Assembly: GCF_900114325.1 (NCBI RefSeq)
Contig: NZ_FOSR01000013.1
Span: forward strand, 30,629 to 94,628
Length of the DNA: 64,000 nucleotides
Origin: Rhodanobacter glycinis
GTDB lineage: Bacteria > Pseudomonadota > Gammaproteobacteria > Xanthomonadales > Rhodanobacteraceae
Reading direction: 5' to 3'
The position numbers and the translations under genes were made by a program. The notes under the pieces were generated by a model that had not been told where the DNA came from, ran no database searches, and saw only the letters and a list, made by a program, of their open reading frames with translations. Below, in pieces: positions 34,971 through 44,735 of this stretch (position 1 is its first letter; each line of letters starts with the position of its first letter).

Positions 34971-34994
34971 CACTGACGGGACAGGCTGTCAGTG
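34971..34994 (-). terminator. Hairpin at the parA stop codon
   Basis: CACTGAC (34971-34977) and GTCAGTG (34988-34994) pair around a 10-nt loop. On the minus strand the parA stop codon lies inside one arm. There is no T-run, so any termination would be weak or Rho-assisted. Confidence 0.3.
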
Positions 34995-35621
34995 CTGGCG
35001 CTTGATCCAGCGCAGCAGCGGTGCCCAGTCCTGTTGATGGTTGCGCACCTGTTCCGAAGCGTAGTCGAAAATGCCTTTGCCGAGTGCGCCGAGCAGCACA
35101 TAGGCCTGGCTGTCGCGCAATTGCGCCACCACCGGGAACGGCGCGGCCTCGGCCAGCTGCGCCACGGCGTCCTGGCTGGCGTGGGTCCACGGCTTGAGCC
35201 GGTTGGCCACGATGGCCACCGGCAGCTTGCCGCGCTTGATCCGGTTGATCTCGCGCAGGTGTGCGAGGAAACCCAGGCTGGCATCCAGGTCGAACGACGA
35301 GGGCAGTACCGGCACCAGCAGCACGTCGGCCTGTTCCAGGTAGGGTTCGAGTTCGCGTTCGTGCGAGCCGGCAGGCGTGTCGATCAGCGCGACCTCGGTA
35401 TCCGACGGCAGTTTCTGCAGGCCTCGGCGGCCGCCCTCAAGCCCGAGTACCCCGGGCACGTTGTCCGGCCGAAGCGCGGCCCAGCGATAGCTGGAACCTT
35501 GTCGGTCGCCGTCGATGATTGCGGTGCGCTTGCCCTTCTGCGCCCAGTGCGAAGCCAGCTGGGTCACCAGCGTGCTCTTCCCGCAACCGCCCTTGCTGCT
35601 TGCCACAAGCACCGTCAGCAT
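34989..35621 (-). CDS. Orphan ParA/MinD-like ATPase
   Basis: 210-aa P-loop ATPase. Deviant Walker A KGGCGKST (Lys10, Lys15) is at the N-terminus; Walker A' DGDRQGSS and Walker B ALIDTPAG follow. There is no N-terminal helix-turn-helix and no parB or parS nearby, so it is an orphan ParA of the short type that positions protein cargo rather than the chromosome. It is bracketed by an exported protein of unknown function and sixA, neither of which is an obvious partner. Confidence 0.85.
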   Translation of the reverse strand: MLTVLVASSKGGCGKSTLVTQLASHWAQKGKRTAIIDGDRQGSSYRWAALRPDNVPGVLGLEGGRRGLQKLPSDTEVALIDTPAGSHERELEPYLEQADVLLVPVLPSSFDLDASLGFLAHLREINRIKRGKLPVAIVANRLKPWTHASQDAVAQLAEAAPFPVVAQLRDSQAYVLLGALGKGIFDYASEQVRNHQQDWAPLLRWIKRQH

Positions 35622-35799
35622 CGGCCCACCTCCATTGCGAAAGGTGGCCCCAGACTAGCAGCCTGTCGGACCGATGAGGAATGGGCTGCAAATTCGCCGC
35701 CATCAAGCCCGGCAGGCCGCCGGCCGGGTATGGCACGGTTGGGTGGCAGACCGCTTTCCGTCGGCGCGACGACGCCCCGACATGACCGCCGGGGCGTGG

Positions 35800-36840
35800 C
35801 TATTCCGACGCCTTGGGTTGCGCGTCAGCCGGGGCTTCGGTGGGAATGTGCGCGTCGCGCAGTGCGGCCAGGATCAGGCTCATCTGGGAGCCGCCGTTGC
35901 GTGCCAGCGCCAGCAGGTGCTGGGCTTCGGCCTTGTTGTTGCGCGCGCGGCTGGCCAGCTGGGCGAAGTTCTGCACCTGCCAGACCAGGTCGCGGCGGGC
36001 GTTGCGGGCATCCTGCTGCTGCGCGGGGTCGGAATTCAGCGTTTCGCGCAGATGCAGGCCCAGCGAGCGGGCCAATGCGCTGGAACCCCATTCCAGCGTC
36101 TTGCCGAGCTTGAGGCATTCGGCCTTGACGGTGGCATCGTCGGCTTCGCTCTTGCACAGCTCGGCCACCACGCGCAGGCCGGGTTGCGGCTGGGCGGCGG
36201 CCAGGCCGAAGGCGATCATCATCTGCACGCCTGCCGGGCCGGCGCTTTCGGCGGGATCGAGCGTGTCGGCCGGTGGCGGCAAGGTGGCCACGGCATAGGC
36301 CAGCGCTTTCAGGCTGGTGCCGGCGTAATCGTCGTACAGCTTGGCGTCGGCCGCGCGGGCCAGGTCGGCGTGCGCGTCCTTTTTCTGCATGTTGCGCATG
36401 TCCTGGCCCAGCTTGAGCAGCCAGACCGCGGCGTTGTCCGGGGCCTGTGTCACCAGTTTCGCCAGCGCCTTGGTATTGGGGCAGGCCTCGGCCTTGGCGT
36501 CGCAATCGGACAATTCCGCCCAGGTAACCGCCGGGCCGGCATCGGATGCCTGCGCGGCGCGGTGGATCAGCACATGGAAGCTGTTGACCTCGGGCTGATT
36601 GGTGAGCGGGCGCGCCAGCAGGGCGGCGCCGAGCAAGGGCTGTGCATCGACGCGCGGTGCCAGCACGCTGACCAGATCACGCTGGAAGCCGCGTAGCGCC
36701 TTGTCGCGTGCGGCGGCCTTGGCTTCGGCCTTCTTCGAAGCCGCGTGCGTGGTCTTGTGGGCAGGGCTGCCGGCGGCCAGCAGCGGCGTGGCTACCAGGC
36801 TGCAGGCGAGGCCGAGGGCGAGAATGCACGATCCACGCAT
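35800..36840 (-). CDS. Uncharacterised exported protein, 346 aa
   Basis: Signal peptide at residues 1-22 (ends LLAAG), then a Lys/Ala-rich stretch (THAASKKAEAKAAARDKA) and a helical body with no domain I recognise. Three Cys residues after the signal could form disulfides. The alternation of helical segments suggests a repeat-like solenoid, but I cannot define units. First gene of a same-strand series running to the phospholipase D-like gene. Function unknown. Confidence 0.7.
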   Translation of the reverse strand: MRGSCILALGLACSLVATPLLAAGSPAHKTTHAASKKAEAKAAARDKALRGFQRDLVSVLAPRVDAQPLLGAALLARPLTNQPEVNSFHVLIHRAAQASDAGPAVTWAELSDCDAKAEACPNTKALAKLVTQAPDNAAVWLLKLGQDMRNMQKKDAHADLARAADAKLYDDYAGTSLKALAYAVATLPPPADTLDPAESAGPAGVQMMIAFGLAAAQPQPGLRVVAELCKSEADDATVKAECLKLGKTLEWGSSALARSLGLHLRETLNSDPAQQQDARNARRDLVWQVQNFAQLASRARNNKAEAQHLLALARNGGSQMSLILAALRDAHIPTEAPADAQPKASE

Positions 36841-36990
36841 GGGTTGCTCCGACGCTCAAAGCGCCAGCATAGCGGGCTTTGCTTGAAGCGCGCCTGATCC
36901 GGGGAGATGCGAGGCACGCTGGGCGCACGAGTCACTTGCTAGCATGACGATTCCCCCCGACCGGGCTCTGCATGGCCCAGGAGACAGCAG

Positions 36991-37191
36991 GTGGTGACAT
37001 CGTTCACGATGATGACGGGCGCATCGGCGCCATGGTTCGCCGGCTGGGGCACGTTGGCGCTGGTCAATGCCGGCTTGGCCCAGGGCAAGAACCGCAGCGG
37101 CTTGCTGTGGTTCCTGCTGTCGTTGGTGCTCGGGCCGATTGCGACCCTGGCGTTGGTGCTGATGCCGAAGGTGCGGGCGAAGCTGTTCTGA
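36991..37191 (+). CDS. Small two-helix membrane protein
   Basis: 66-aa protein starting at GTG 36991 with AGGAGA about 7 nt upstream. It has two hydrophobic segments (about residues 14-30 and 38-58) separated by a Lys/Arg/Asn turn (GKNRSG) and ends in KVRAKLF. This is the layout of small inner-membrane proteins; I do not recognise a named family. It lies between the divergent 346-aa gene and a type-B repeat that follows its stop codon closely. Confidence 0.65.
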   Translation: MVTSFTMMTGASAPWFAGWGTLALVNAGLAQGKNRSGLLWFLLSLVLGPIATLALVLMPKVRAKLF

Positions 37192-37199
37192 GCATGCGG

Positions 37200-37275
37200 C
37201 AGGAGCGCACCCTGTGCGCGAATACCCTGACGCCTGATCGGAGCCGAAAGCATGCGCGCACAGGGTGCGCTCCTA
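37200..37275. repeat. Type-B palindromic repeat
   Basis: Arms AGGAGCGCACCCTGTGCGCG and its mirror GCGCACAGGGTGCGCTCCTA flank a variable centre. It lies between the 66-aa gene and the speE stop codon (convergent), 9 nt after the former. Same family as 7718-7791, 40344-40419 and 41258-41332. Confidence 0.85.
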
Positions 37276-37300
37276 CATCCGATGCGACTGCACCGGACCG

Positions 37301-38170
37301 TTATTCGCCCAGCGCCTCGCGCATGAATTCCGGCGAGGCCAGCGCGCCCTTGTGGATGTCGGCGTTGTAGTAGCGGGTGGGGAAGTTCTTCGCCATCGCA
37401 CCGCGCTCGCGGAAGCCGGACAGGTCGCCGCCCTTGCGCGCCATGGTGCAGCTCCACCAGCCGGTGGGGTAGCACGGCTGCGGGAACGGCAGCGTCTTCA
37501 CCGCGCTGAAGCCGGCGGTGCGCATGGCCGAACGCATCGACTTGATCAGCTCGATGTGCGCGATCGGCGATTCCGACTGCTGCACCAGGATGCCGCCGTG
37601 GCGCAGCGCCTTGAAGCAGCTGGCGTAGAACGCACCGTTGAACAGGCCTTCGGCGGGGCCGACCGGGTCGGTCGAGTCGACGATCACCAGGTCCAGCGAT
37701 TCCGGTTCGGCCTCGGCCATGTACTTGATGCCGTCGATGAACAGCAGTTCGGCGCGCGGGTCGTTGTTCGACTCGCACAGTTCCGGGAAATATTCCTCGG
37801 CGAGGCGGGTCACGCGCTCGTCGATCTCCACCTGCACGGCCGACTCGACTTCCTCGTGGCGCAGCACTTCGCGCAGCGTGCCGCAGTCACCACCGCCGAT
37901 GATCACCACGCGCTTGGCGCGCGCATGGGTGAACAGCGCCGGGTGGGTCATCATCTCGTGGTAGAGGAAGTTGTCGCGGCTGGTCAGCATCACGCAGCCA
38001 TCGATCACCATCAGGTTGCCCCAGTCGGTGGTCTGGTGGATTTCGATGGTCTGGAACGGGGTCTTTTCCGCGTGCAGCTGTTTCTCCACGCGATATCCAA
38101 TGGAGGAGCCGGAAGCCAGGTGGGCTTCGGTGAACCAGCGGGCTTCATTGGGCGTGGGTTGCTGCGACAT
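37301..38170 (-). CDS. speE: Spermidine synthase
   Basis: 289-aa aminopropyltransferase. The SAM-type fold motif is VVIIGGGDCGTLREVLRH. The catalytic region is VIVDSTDPVGPAEGLFN, and the substrate gate includes QSESPIAHIELIK. It transfers the aminopropyl group of decarboxylated SAM to putrescine to make spermidine in the cytosol. It is divergent from speA with 281 bp between them, so a polyamine module; speD and an agmatinase are not in the window. Start at MSQQPTPNEARWFTE. Confidence 0.94.
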   Translation of the reverse strand: MSQQPTPNEARWFTEAHLASGSSIGYRVEKQLHAEKTPFQTIEIHQTTDWGNLMVIDGCVMLTSRDNFLYHEMMTHPALFTHARAKRVVIIGGGDCGTLREVLRHEEVESAVQVEIDERVTRLAEEYFPELCESNNDPRAELLFIDGIKYMAEAEPESLDLVIVDSTDPVGPAEGLFNGAFYASCFKALRHGGILVQQSESPIAHIELIKSMRSAMRTAGFSAVKTLPFPQPCYPTGWWSCTMARKGGDLSGFRERGAMAKNFPTRYYNADIHKGALASPEFMREALGE

Positions 38171-38451
38171 GGCGGGTGTTCCTGATAACGCGTGATGAAG
38201 GACAAAGAGGCGTAATTGTAGCCGTTTCGAGGATGAAGGTAGCGCCCCGGATGTCCGCACATTGTCATGGCGTCCCCGTTACAATGGATTCCCTGCCCCG
38301 GCCTGCGCTCAGTCGCACCGGGCGGGCAGTCCATCCGGCCCCGCGGCGTGCGAGGCTTCCGGCCGGCGGACCGCTTCACCGTCAAGGCTCGCCGCTGCGA
38401 CGACATGATCCGTGTGTGCCGCAAGCACCCCCGCACAAGGAGTTTTCATCC
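38171..38451. promoter_or_regulatory. speE-speA divergent promoter region with long speA leader
   Basis: TACAAT occurs on the plus strand at 38280-38285 and on the minus strand at 38220-38215, each a good -10 hexamer for speA and speE respectively; good -35 boxes at standard spacing are not visible. If the plus-strand one is used, speA has a GC-rich leader of about 160 nt ending in AGGAG (38438-38442). Confidence 0.35.
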
Positions 38452-40341
38452 ATGTCGAAGCCCTGGACTACCGACAGCGCCCGTCATACCTACGCCGTTT
38501 CGCACTGGAGCGACGGTTACGTCGACGTCGACGCGGCCGGCGACATCGCCATGCGTCCGCGCGGCGCGCGCGGCCCGTCGCTGCCGTTGCCGGCCATCGT
38601 CGAACGTGCCCGTGCCGAAGGCCTCCGCCTGCCGTTGCTGGTGCGTTTTCCCGACATTCTCGCCGACCGCCTCGCGCGGCTGCAGGGCGCGTTCGCCAAG
38701 GCCATCGACGAATGGCATTACGCGGGTGGCTATACCGCCATCTATCCGATCAAGGTGAACCAGCAGCGTGGCGTCGCCGGCGAGCTGGTGGCTGCCGGCG
38801 TCGAGGGCTTCGGCCTGGAAGCCGGCTCCAAGCCCGAGCTGATGGCGGTGCTGGCGATGGCGCGGCCGGGTTCCATCGTGATCTGCAACGGCTACAAGGA
38901 CCGCGAATACATCCGCCTGGCGCTGATCGGGCGCAAGCTCGGCCTGCGCGTGCACATCGTGATCGAGAAGTTGTCCGAGCTGGATCACGTGTTCACCGAG
39001 GCGAAGGCGCTGGGCGTCGAGCCGTTGCTCGGTGTGCGCGTGCGGCTGGCCTCCATCGGCGCGGGCAAGTGGCAGAACACCGGCGGCGACAAGGGCAAGT
39101 TCGGGCTGTCGCCGAACCAGGTGCTGCAGCTGATCGAGCGGCTCGACGCGGCCGGCCTCAAGCACACGCTGAAACTACAGCACTTCCACATGGGCTCGCA
39201 GATTTCCAATGTGCGCGACATCGCCAACGGCATGCGCGAGGCGACGCGCTACTTCGTCGAGCTGATCCGCATGGGCGTGCCGCTGGAGATCGTCGACGTC
39301 GGTGGTGGCCTCGGCGTGGACTACGAAGGCTCGCGCTCGCGCAGCCACAATTCGATCAACTATTCGATGGAGCAATACGCCGCCACCATCGTGCAGTCGC
39401 TGGCCGAGGCGGTCGAGGCCGAAGGCCTGGCCGCACCGCACATCCTCACCGAGGCCGGCCGCGCGATGACGGCGCACCACGCCGTGCTGGTGGTCAACGT
39501 GAGCGAAGTGGAACCGGTACCTGATGGCGCCATTCCCGCCCCGCGCGACGACGAGCCGCTGGCGCTGCGCCACCTGCGCGAAGTGCATGCCGAACTCGAC
39601 CAGCGCCCGCCGCTGGAGCTGTACCACGAGGCCCAGCACCACCTGCACGAGGGCCAGACGCTGTACGCGCTGGGCCAGTTGTCATTGGCCGACCGCGCGA
39701 AGCTGGACGAGATGTACTACGCCATCGCCAACGCCGTGCGCGCCCGCCTCACCCCGGTCGAGCGCGCCCACCGCCAGGCACTGGACGAGCTGGACGAGAA
39801 ACTGGTCGACAAGTACTTCGTCAACTTCTCGGTATTCGAGTCGGTGCCGGACATCTGGGCGATCGACCAGATCTTCCCGATCGCGCCGATCGCGCGGCTC
39901 GATGAAGAGCCGACCCGGCGCGGCGTGATTGTCGATCTCACCTGCGATTCGGATGGCCGCATCGACCATTACGTCGATGCCGAAGGCGTGGACGTCAGCC
40001 TGCCGCTGCATGCGTTGAACGACGGCGAAAGCTATCGCCTCGGCATCTTCATGGTCGGTGCGTATCAGGAAACCCTGGGCGACATCCACAACCTGTTCGG
40101 CGATACCGACGCGGTGAACGTACGCGTGGATGGCGACGGCTACACCTTCGCCCACACCCGTCGCGGCGACACCACCGATCTGATGCTCGACTACGTCGGC
40201 TATGACCTCGCCGCACTGCGCAGCAGCTACCGTGAGCGCATCGCCAGCGCGGGCGTGACCGGCGACGAAGCCGCGCGGCTGTATGACGCACTCGATGGTG
40301 GCCTCACCGCCTACACCTACCTCGCCGAAGACACGAAATAA
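38452..40341 (+). CDS. speA: Biosynthetic arginine decarboxylase
   Basis: 629-aa PLP enzyme of the fold III ornithine/arginine decarboxylase group. The cofactor Lys101 is in [17 protein letters not shown] and the [14 protein letters not shown] phosphate-binding loop are present. The length fits the long SpeA type, which makes agmatine from arginine in the cytosol as the first step to putrescine. Start at [23 protein letters not shown], 10 nt after AGGAG. Divergent partner speE. Confidence 0.95.
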   Translation: MSKPWTTDSARHTYAVSHWSDGYVDVDAAGDIAMRPRGARGPSLPLPAIVERARAEGLRLPLLVRFPDILADRLARLQGAFAKAIDEWHYAGGYTAIYPIKVNQQRGVAGELVAAGVEGFGLEAGSKPELMAVLAMARPGSIVICNGYKDREYIRLALIGRKLGLRVHIVIEKLSELDHVFTEAKALGVEPLLGVRVRLASIGAGKWQNTGGDKGKFGLSPNQVLQLIERLDAAGLKHTLKLQHFHMGSQISNVRDIANGMREATRYFVELIRMGVPLEIVDVGGGLGVDYEGSRSRSHNSINYSMEQYAATIVQSLAEAVEAEGLAAPHILTEAGRAMTAHHAVLVVNVSEVEPVPDGAIPAPRDDEPLALRHLREVHAELDQRPPLELYHEAQHHLHEGQTLYALGQLSLADRAKLDEMYYAIANAVRARLTPVERAHRQALDELDEKLVDKYFVNFSVFESVPDIWAIDQIFPIAPIARLDEEPTRRGVIVDLTCDSDGRIDHYVDAEGVDVSLPLHALNDGESYRLGIFMVGAYQETLGDIHNLFGDTDAVNVRVDGDGYTFAHTRRGDTTDLMLDYVGYDLAALRSSYRERIASAGVTGDEAARLYDALDGGLTAYTYLAEDTK

Positions 40342-40343
40342 TT

Positions 40344-40419
40344 GTAGGGGCGCACCCCGTGCGCGACGCTCTGCGTCACGTGTGCAGCGAAAAGCATCGC
40401 GCGCAGGGTGCGCTCCTAC
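40344..40419. repeat. Type-B palindromic repeat
   Basis: GTAGGGGCGCACCCCGTGCG at the left, GCGCAGGGTGCGCTCCTAC at the right. It begins within 3 nt of the speA stop codon and ends 32 nt before the hbdH start; probably the transcription end or an mRNA-stabilising hairpin for speA. Confidence 0.82.
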
Positions 40420-40450
40420 ATCGCAAATCACCTCGCTACAGGAGCAGCAC

Positions 40451-41236
40451 ATGACAAGTCTCAATGGCAAGGTCGCGCTGATCACCGGCGCGGCCAGTGG
40501 CATCGGCAAGGCGATTGCCGAGCTGTACGCGCAGAATGGCGCCAGCGTGGCGATCGCTGACATCAACCAGGACGCTGCCGACAAGACGGCGGCGGAAATC
40601 AACGCGGCCGGCGGCAAGGCGATCGGCGTGGCGATGGACGTGACCAGCGAGGACGCGGTCAATGCCGGAACCGACAAGGTGGTCGAAGCCTTTGGCGCGC
40701 TGGACATCCTGATTTCCAACGCCGGCGTGCAGATCATCAACCCGATCGACCAGTTTGCCTTCGCCGACTGGAAGAAGATGCTGGCGATTCATCTGGATGG
40801 CGGCTTCCTCACCACCAAGGCCGCCTTGAAGCACATGTACAAGGGCGACCGCGGCGGCATCGTGATCTACATGGGCTCGGTGCACTCGCACGAGGCATCG
40901 AAGCTGAAGGCACCGTACGTCACCGCCAAGCACGGCCTGCTGGGACTGGCGCGCACGCTGGCCAAGGAGGGCGCGCCGCACAACGTGCGCTCGCACGTGA
41001 TCTGCCCCGGCTTCGTGCGCACGCCGCTGGTCGACAAGCAGATCCCCGAACAGGCGAAGGAGCTGGGCATCAGCGAGGACGAGGTGATCGAGAAGGTGAT
41101 GCTGAAGGACACCGTCGATGCCACCTTCACCACCGTCGACGATATCGCGCAAACCGCGCTTTATCTGGCCACCTTCCCGTCCGCGGCGCTGACCGGGCAG
41201 AGCATCGTGGTCAGCCACGGCTGGTTCATGCAATAA
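40451..41236 (+). CDS. hbdH: 3-hydroxybutyrate dehydrogenase
   Basis: 261-aa short-chain dehydrogenase. NAD site [10 protein letters not shown], active-site Ser in [10 protein letters not shown], Tyr156 and Lys160 in YVTAKHG. The [27 protein letters not shown] block is characteristic of D-3-hydroxybutyrate dehydrogenase. It interconverts 3-hydroxybutyrate and acetoacetate and so links PHB or ketone-body use to acetyl-CoA. Ribosome-binding site AGGAG 8 nt upstream. Type-B repeats flank it on both sides. Confidence 0.9.
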   Translation: MTSLNGKVALITGAASGIGKAIAELYAQNGASVAIADINQDAADKTAAEINAAGGKAIGVAMDVTSEDAVNAGTDKVVEAFGALDILISNAGVQIINPIDQFAFADWKKMLAIHLDGGFLTTKAALKHMYKGDRGGIVIYMGSVHSHEASKLKAPYVTAKHGLLGLARTLAKEGAPHNVRSHVICPGFVRTPLVDKQIPEQAKELGISEDEVIEKVMLKDTVDATFTTVDDIAQTALYLATFPSAALTGQSIVVSHGWFMQ

Positions 41237-41257
41237 AGTCCCGCTCCAGTCGATCCT

Positions 41258-41332
41258 GCAGGAGCGCACCCTGTGCGCGATTGCTCTTCGTAATGTGGCA
41301 AGAGCATCGCGCACAGGATGCTCTCCGACAGG
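41258..41332. repeat. Type-B palindromic repeat
   Basis: AGGAGCGCACCCTGTGCGCG at left and a decayed right arm (ATCGCGCACAGGATGCTCTC). It lies between the convergent hbdH and ydfG-like genes. Confidence 0.82.
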
Positions 41333-41338
41333 CGAATG

Positions 41339-42091
41339 TCAGCCGCGGTGCACCTGCAGACCGGCGGCCGACTGGCTGACCGGCATCACTTCGATGCGGT
41401 TGATGTTGAGATGCGGCGGCAGGCTGGCGATCCACCAGATGGTGTTGGCGATATCCGTCGCCGTGATCGGATGCGTGCCGGCGTAGAGTTTGTCCGAGGC
41501 GCCTTGATCACCGCCGGTGCGCACCAGGGTGAATTCGGTTTCGGCCATGCCCGGCTCGATCGAGGTCACGCGCACGCCGGTGCCATGCAGGTCGGTGCGC
41601 AGGTTCTGGGTGAAATGCGTGACGAAGGCCTTGGTGCCGCCGTAGACGTTGCCGCCCGGGTACGGGTAGCTGCCCGAGATCGAGCTGATGTTGACGATGG
41701 CGCCACGGCGTTCGATCAGTTGCGGCAGCAGCAGGTGCGTCAATGTCACCAGCGCGGTGACGTTGACGTCGATCATCTGCTTCCACTGCGCCAGATCCGC
41801 CTTTTGCGCCGGCGCGGTGCCCAAGGCCAGGCCGGCGTTGTTGACCAGCAGGTCGATGCCGGTGAAGGCCGATGGCAAGGCCGCGTGCGCCGCGCGCAAG
41901 GCGGCTTCGTCGCGGATGTCGAAGGCCGTGGCGTGCACGCGGTCGGCACCGTGCGCGTCGACCAGCTTCTGCAGTCGGTCGGCGCGTCGGCCGCTGGCGA
42001 TCACGCGCCAGCCTTCGCTCACGAAACGTTCCACGGTGGCGGCGCCGAACCCGGAGGTGGCGCCGGTGATCCATGCTGTCTTGGTTGTCAT
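41339..42091 (-). CDS. ydfG: SDR-family oxidoreductase (YdfG-like)
   Basis: 250-aa short-chain dehydrogenase. NADP site TGATSGFGAATVERF, Ser in ISSISGSYPYPGG, Tyr/Lys in YGGTKAFVTHF and the C-terminal EVMPVSQSAAG tail match E. coli YdfG, which oxidises L-allo-threonine and reduces malonic semialdehyde. Start at ATG 42091; a TTG two codons upstream is less likely. Convergent with hbdH. Confidence 0.85.
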   Translation of the reverse strand: MTTKTAWITGATSGFGAATVERFVSEGWRVIASGRRADRLQKLVDAHGADRVHATAFDIRDEAALRAAHAALPSAFTGIDLLVNNAGLALGTAPAQKADLAQWKQMIDVNVTALVTLTHLLLPQLIERRGAIVNISSISGSYPYPGGNVYGGTKAFVTHFTQNLRTDLHGTGVRVTSIEPGMAETEFTLVRTGGDQGASDKLYAGTHPITATDIANTIWWIASLPPHLNINRIEVMPVSQSAAGLQVHRG

Positions 42092-42231
42092 GCGCAAAAG
42101 TGTAACGCCGGTGACGCCGGGGTTGGAGCCGTGATTTCGAAATCAGCGCCTGAAGGTTGGGCTGCGCGCGCCGCGGACGGCAAAGGGGCCGCATTCGCGG
42201 CCCCTTGCACAAGCAACGGCAAGACTTCGGG

Positions 42232-42930
42232 CTAGTTGCCTTCTTTCAGCGCAATCGCCTTGATGCCGGCGGCGGTCAGTCGCTGCTTGACCGCTTCAAG
42301 CGCGGTGGCGGAACGATACGGACCAAGACGTACGCGATGGTAGGTCTGGCCGCCCACGCTGACGGTCTGCACGTTGGCGACGAAGCCCTGCAGGGCAAGC
42401 TTGGCCTTCAGCGTTTCCGCGTCGGCGGCGGCCGGGAACGCACCGACCTGCAGCAGGTAGCCGTTGCCGGCGGGTGGCTGGACGGCCGATGCCGGTGCGG
42501 CGGTGATGTTCTGGCTGACCGCGGCGGGTGCATTCGCCGCGGCTTGGGCGGCGGCCTGCTGCTGCGCCTGTGCCTGTTGTGCCGAGGCCTGCTGTTTCTG
42601 CTGCTGTTCGGCCTTGGCCTGGGCGCTGATTTCGGCGTCGGGGATGCGCACTTCCTTCTCCGACAGCACGGAGTAGAAGTCGTACTTGGGCTTGGCCGGG
42701 GCGCTGGCGGACGGCTGCAGCCCGGTGTCGCTGTCCTGCTGGGCGGTGGCCTGCGGGTTGGGCTGCGGGCCCTTCTTTGCGCTCATCGGCATCAGCGAGT
42801 GGCGCATCAGCATCACCACCACGATGGCGCCGATGATGATGCCGACCAGCAGTCCGGCCCAGCTCGGGAGTCCGCCGTTGTTGTTGCGCACGGCCTGCCG
42901 ACCTTTGCCCTTGCCCTTGCGTGTTGCCAT
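42232..42930 (-). CDS. FtsN-like SPOR-domain cell-division protein
   Basis: 232-aa single-pass membrane protein. A basic N-terminus (RKGKGKGRQAVR), one helix at about 24-44, an Ala/Gln-rich flexible linker (about 105-150) and a C-terminal SPOR domain (YLLQVGAFPAAADAETLKAKL to AIKAIALKE) match FtsN layout. SPOR domains bind denuded septal glycan. The argS stop overlaps its ATG by one base, so the genes are translationally coupled; an argS-ftsN order is common in gammaproteobacteria. It is a short FtsN. Confidence 0.85.
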   Translation of the reverse strand: MATRKGKGKGRQAVRNNNGGLPSWAGLLVGIIIGAIVVVMLMRHSLMPMSAKKGPQPNPQATAQQDSDTGLQPSASAPAKPKYDFYSVLSEKEVRIPDAEISAQAKAEQQQKQQASAQQAQAQQQAAAQAAANAPAAVSQNITAAPASAVQPPAGNGYLLQVGAFPAAADAETLKAKLALQGFVANVQTVSVGGQTYHRVRLGPYRSATALEAVKQRLTAAGIKAIALKEGN

Positions 42931-44618
42931 TACATGCTCTCCGGGGCGCCCAGGCCCAGCAAATCCAGTCCGTTGCGCAAGACCTGTCGCGTGGCCACCA
43001 CGAGGGTCAGGCGCGCGTCGCGCAGGTCCTTGTCGTCAACCAGGAACTGGTGTGAGTTGTAGTAGGTGTGGAACGCGTTGGCCAGCTCGCGCAGCCAGTT
43101 CGCGATCACGTGCGGTTCCAGCCCGGCCGCGGCGGCCTCGACCTGCTCGGGGTACTTCGACAGCTCGGTCAGCAGGATCTGTTCGTGCTCGTTGTCCAGC
43201 CGGGCCAGTTGCGCCAGCCCATTATCCGGATCGAACGTGAACCCCTTCTCGCCGGCCTGGCGCAGCACCGAGCAGACGCGGGCGTGGGCGTACTGAATGT
43301 AGTACACCGGGTTGTCGTTGGATTGCGAGCGAGCCAGGTCGATGTCGAACACCAGCTGCGAGTCGCTCTTGCGCGAGATCAGGAAGTAGCGCGTGGCGTC
43401 GCGGCCCACTTCGTCGATCAGGTCGCGCAGGGTGACGTAGCTGCCGGCGCGCTTGGAGATCTTCACCTCCTCGCCGCCGCGCATCACCGTCACCATCTGG
43501 TGCAGCACATAGTCGGGATAGCCCTTTGGAATGCCGCAATCCAGCGCCTGCAAGCCAGCCTTCACGCGGGCCAGCGAGCCATGGTGGTCCGAGCCCAGCT
43601 CGGTGATCGCCTTTTCGTAGCCGCGTTGCCACTTCGACAGGTGGTAGGCGACGTCCGGCACGAAGTAGGTGTAGGTGCCGTCGGACTTGCGCATCACGCG
43701 GTCCTTGTCGTCGCCGAAGTCCGTGGTTTTCAGCCACAGCGCGCCGCCTTCCTCGTAGGTGTGGCCGTGGGCGGTGAGTTCGCGCACGGTCTCTTCCACC
43801 TTGCCGTGCTGGTACAGCGAGGACTCCAGGAAGTACACGTCGAAGGCTACGCCAAAAGCCTTCAGGTCCAGATCCTGCTCGCGACGCAGGTAGGCCACGG
43901 CAAAGGCGCGGATGGCGTCGAGGTCGTCAGCGTCCTTCGCTCCGGTGACGGTCTGGCCTTCCACGCCCACGCTGTCACCGGCCAGATAGGCTTTTGCCAC
44001 GTCGGCAATGTAGTCACCACGATAGCCGGACTCTGGCCAACCCGCGTCATCCGGGGCAATGCCACGGGCGCGCGCCTGTACCGAAATGGCCAGGTTGGCG
44101 ATCTGCACGCCGGCGTCGTTGTAATAGAACTCGCGCTTGACGTTCCAGCCACTGGCGTCGAGCAGCCGGCTGAGGCAATCGCCGATGGCCGCGCCCCGGC
44201 CGTGGCCCACGTGCAGTGGGCCGGTCGGGTTGGCCGAGACGAATTCCACGCCCACGGTGCGGCCGGCGCCCTGGCGGTTACGGCCGTAGGCGGCGCCGTC
44301 GGCCATGATCCGGCGCACTTCGGCGTGGTAGGCCTCGGCGGCAAGGAAGAAGTTGATGAAGCCGGGCCCGGCGATCTCCACTTTCGCCAGCAAGCTGTTC
44401 TGCGGCAGGGCTGCCACCAGCTTTTCGGCCAGTTCGCGCGGCTTGGCGCGTGCCGGTTTGGCCAGCAGCATCGCCAGGTTGGTGGCGAAATCGCCGTGCT
44501 CGCGGCTGCGCGCGCGCTCGATCACGAACCCGGGCAGGTCGAGGTCGGCGGGCAGGGTGCCGTCGTTCCGCAGGGCTTCGAGGGCCTGCAGCAGAAGGTC
44601 GCGCAGCGGTTGCTTCAT
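42930..44618 (-). CDS. argS: Arginyl-tRNA synthetase
   Basis: 562-aa class I synthetase. The N-terminal Add-1 domain covers about residues 1-100, the HIGH motif reads HVGH at 136-139 ([10 protein letters not shown]), and the KMSKS position reads KISKR, as is usual for ArgRS, which lacks canonical Lys. The C-terminal helical anticodon domain ends in [10 protein letters not shown]. It charges tRNA-Arg with arginine. Start at [16 protein letters not shown]; no strong ribosome-binding site. Followed by the ftsN-like gene at a 1-nt overlap. Confidence 0.95.
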   Translation of the reverse strand: MKQPLRDLLLQALEALRNDGTLPADLDLPGFVIERARSREHGDFATNLAMLLAKPARAKPRELAEKLVAALPQNSLLAKVEIAGPGFINFFLAAEAYHAEVRRIMADGAAYGRNRQGAGRTVGVEFVSANPTGPLHVGHGRGAAIGDCLSRLLDASGWNVKREFYYNDAGVQIANLAISVQARARGIAPDDAGWPESGYRGDYIADVAKAYLAGDSVGVEGQTVTGAKDADDLDAIRAFAVAYLRREQDLDLKAFGVAFDVYFLESSLYQHGKVEETVRELTAHGHTYEEGGALWLKTTDFGDDKDRVMRKSDGTYTYFVPDVAYHLSKWQRGYEKAITELGSDHHGSLARVKAGLQALDCGIPKGYPDYVLHQMVTVMRGGEEVKISKRAGSYVTLRDLIDEVGRDATRYFLISRKSDSQLVFDIDLARSQSNDNPVYYIQYAHARVCSVLRQAGEKGFTFDPDNGLAQLARLDNEHEQILLTELSKYPEQVEAAAAGLEPHVIANWLRELANAFHTYYNSHQFLVDDKDLRDARLTLVVATRQVLRNGLDLLGLGAPESM

Positions 44619-44735
44619 GGGGCGAAAGTCGATGTCTGATGGAACCGCGCATCGTAACAGACCGCACTGCAGCAAACCCGACCCGCCAGCCCGCGGGCGG
44701 GGCCTTGCCGGGTGCTGCGCTGCGGCGGGCGAGGC

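Noticed and set aside
37200..41332. CRISPR array from repeated 20-mers
   Set aside because: The repeats are kilobases apart, palindromic and at gene ends, with no regular spacers and no cas genes.
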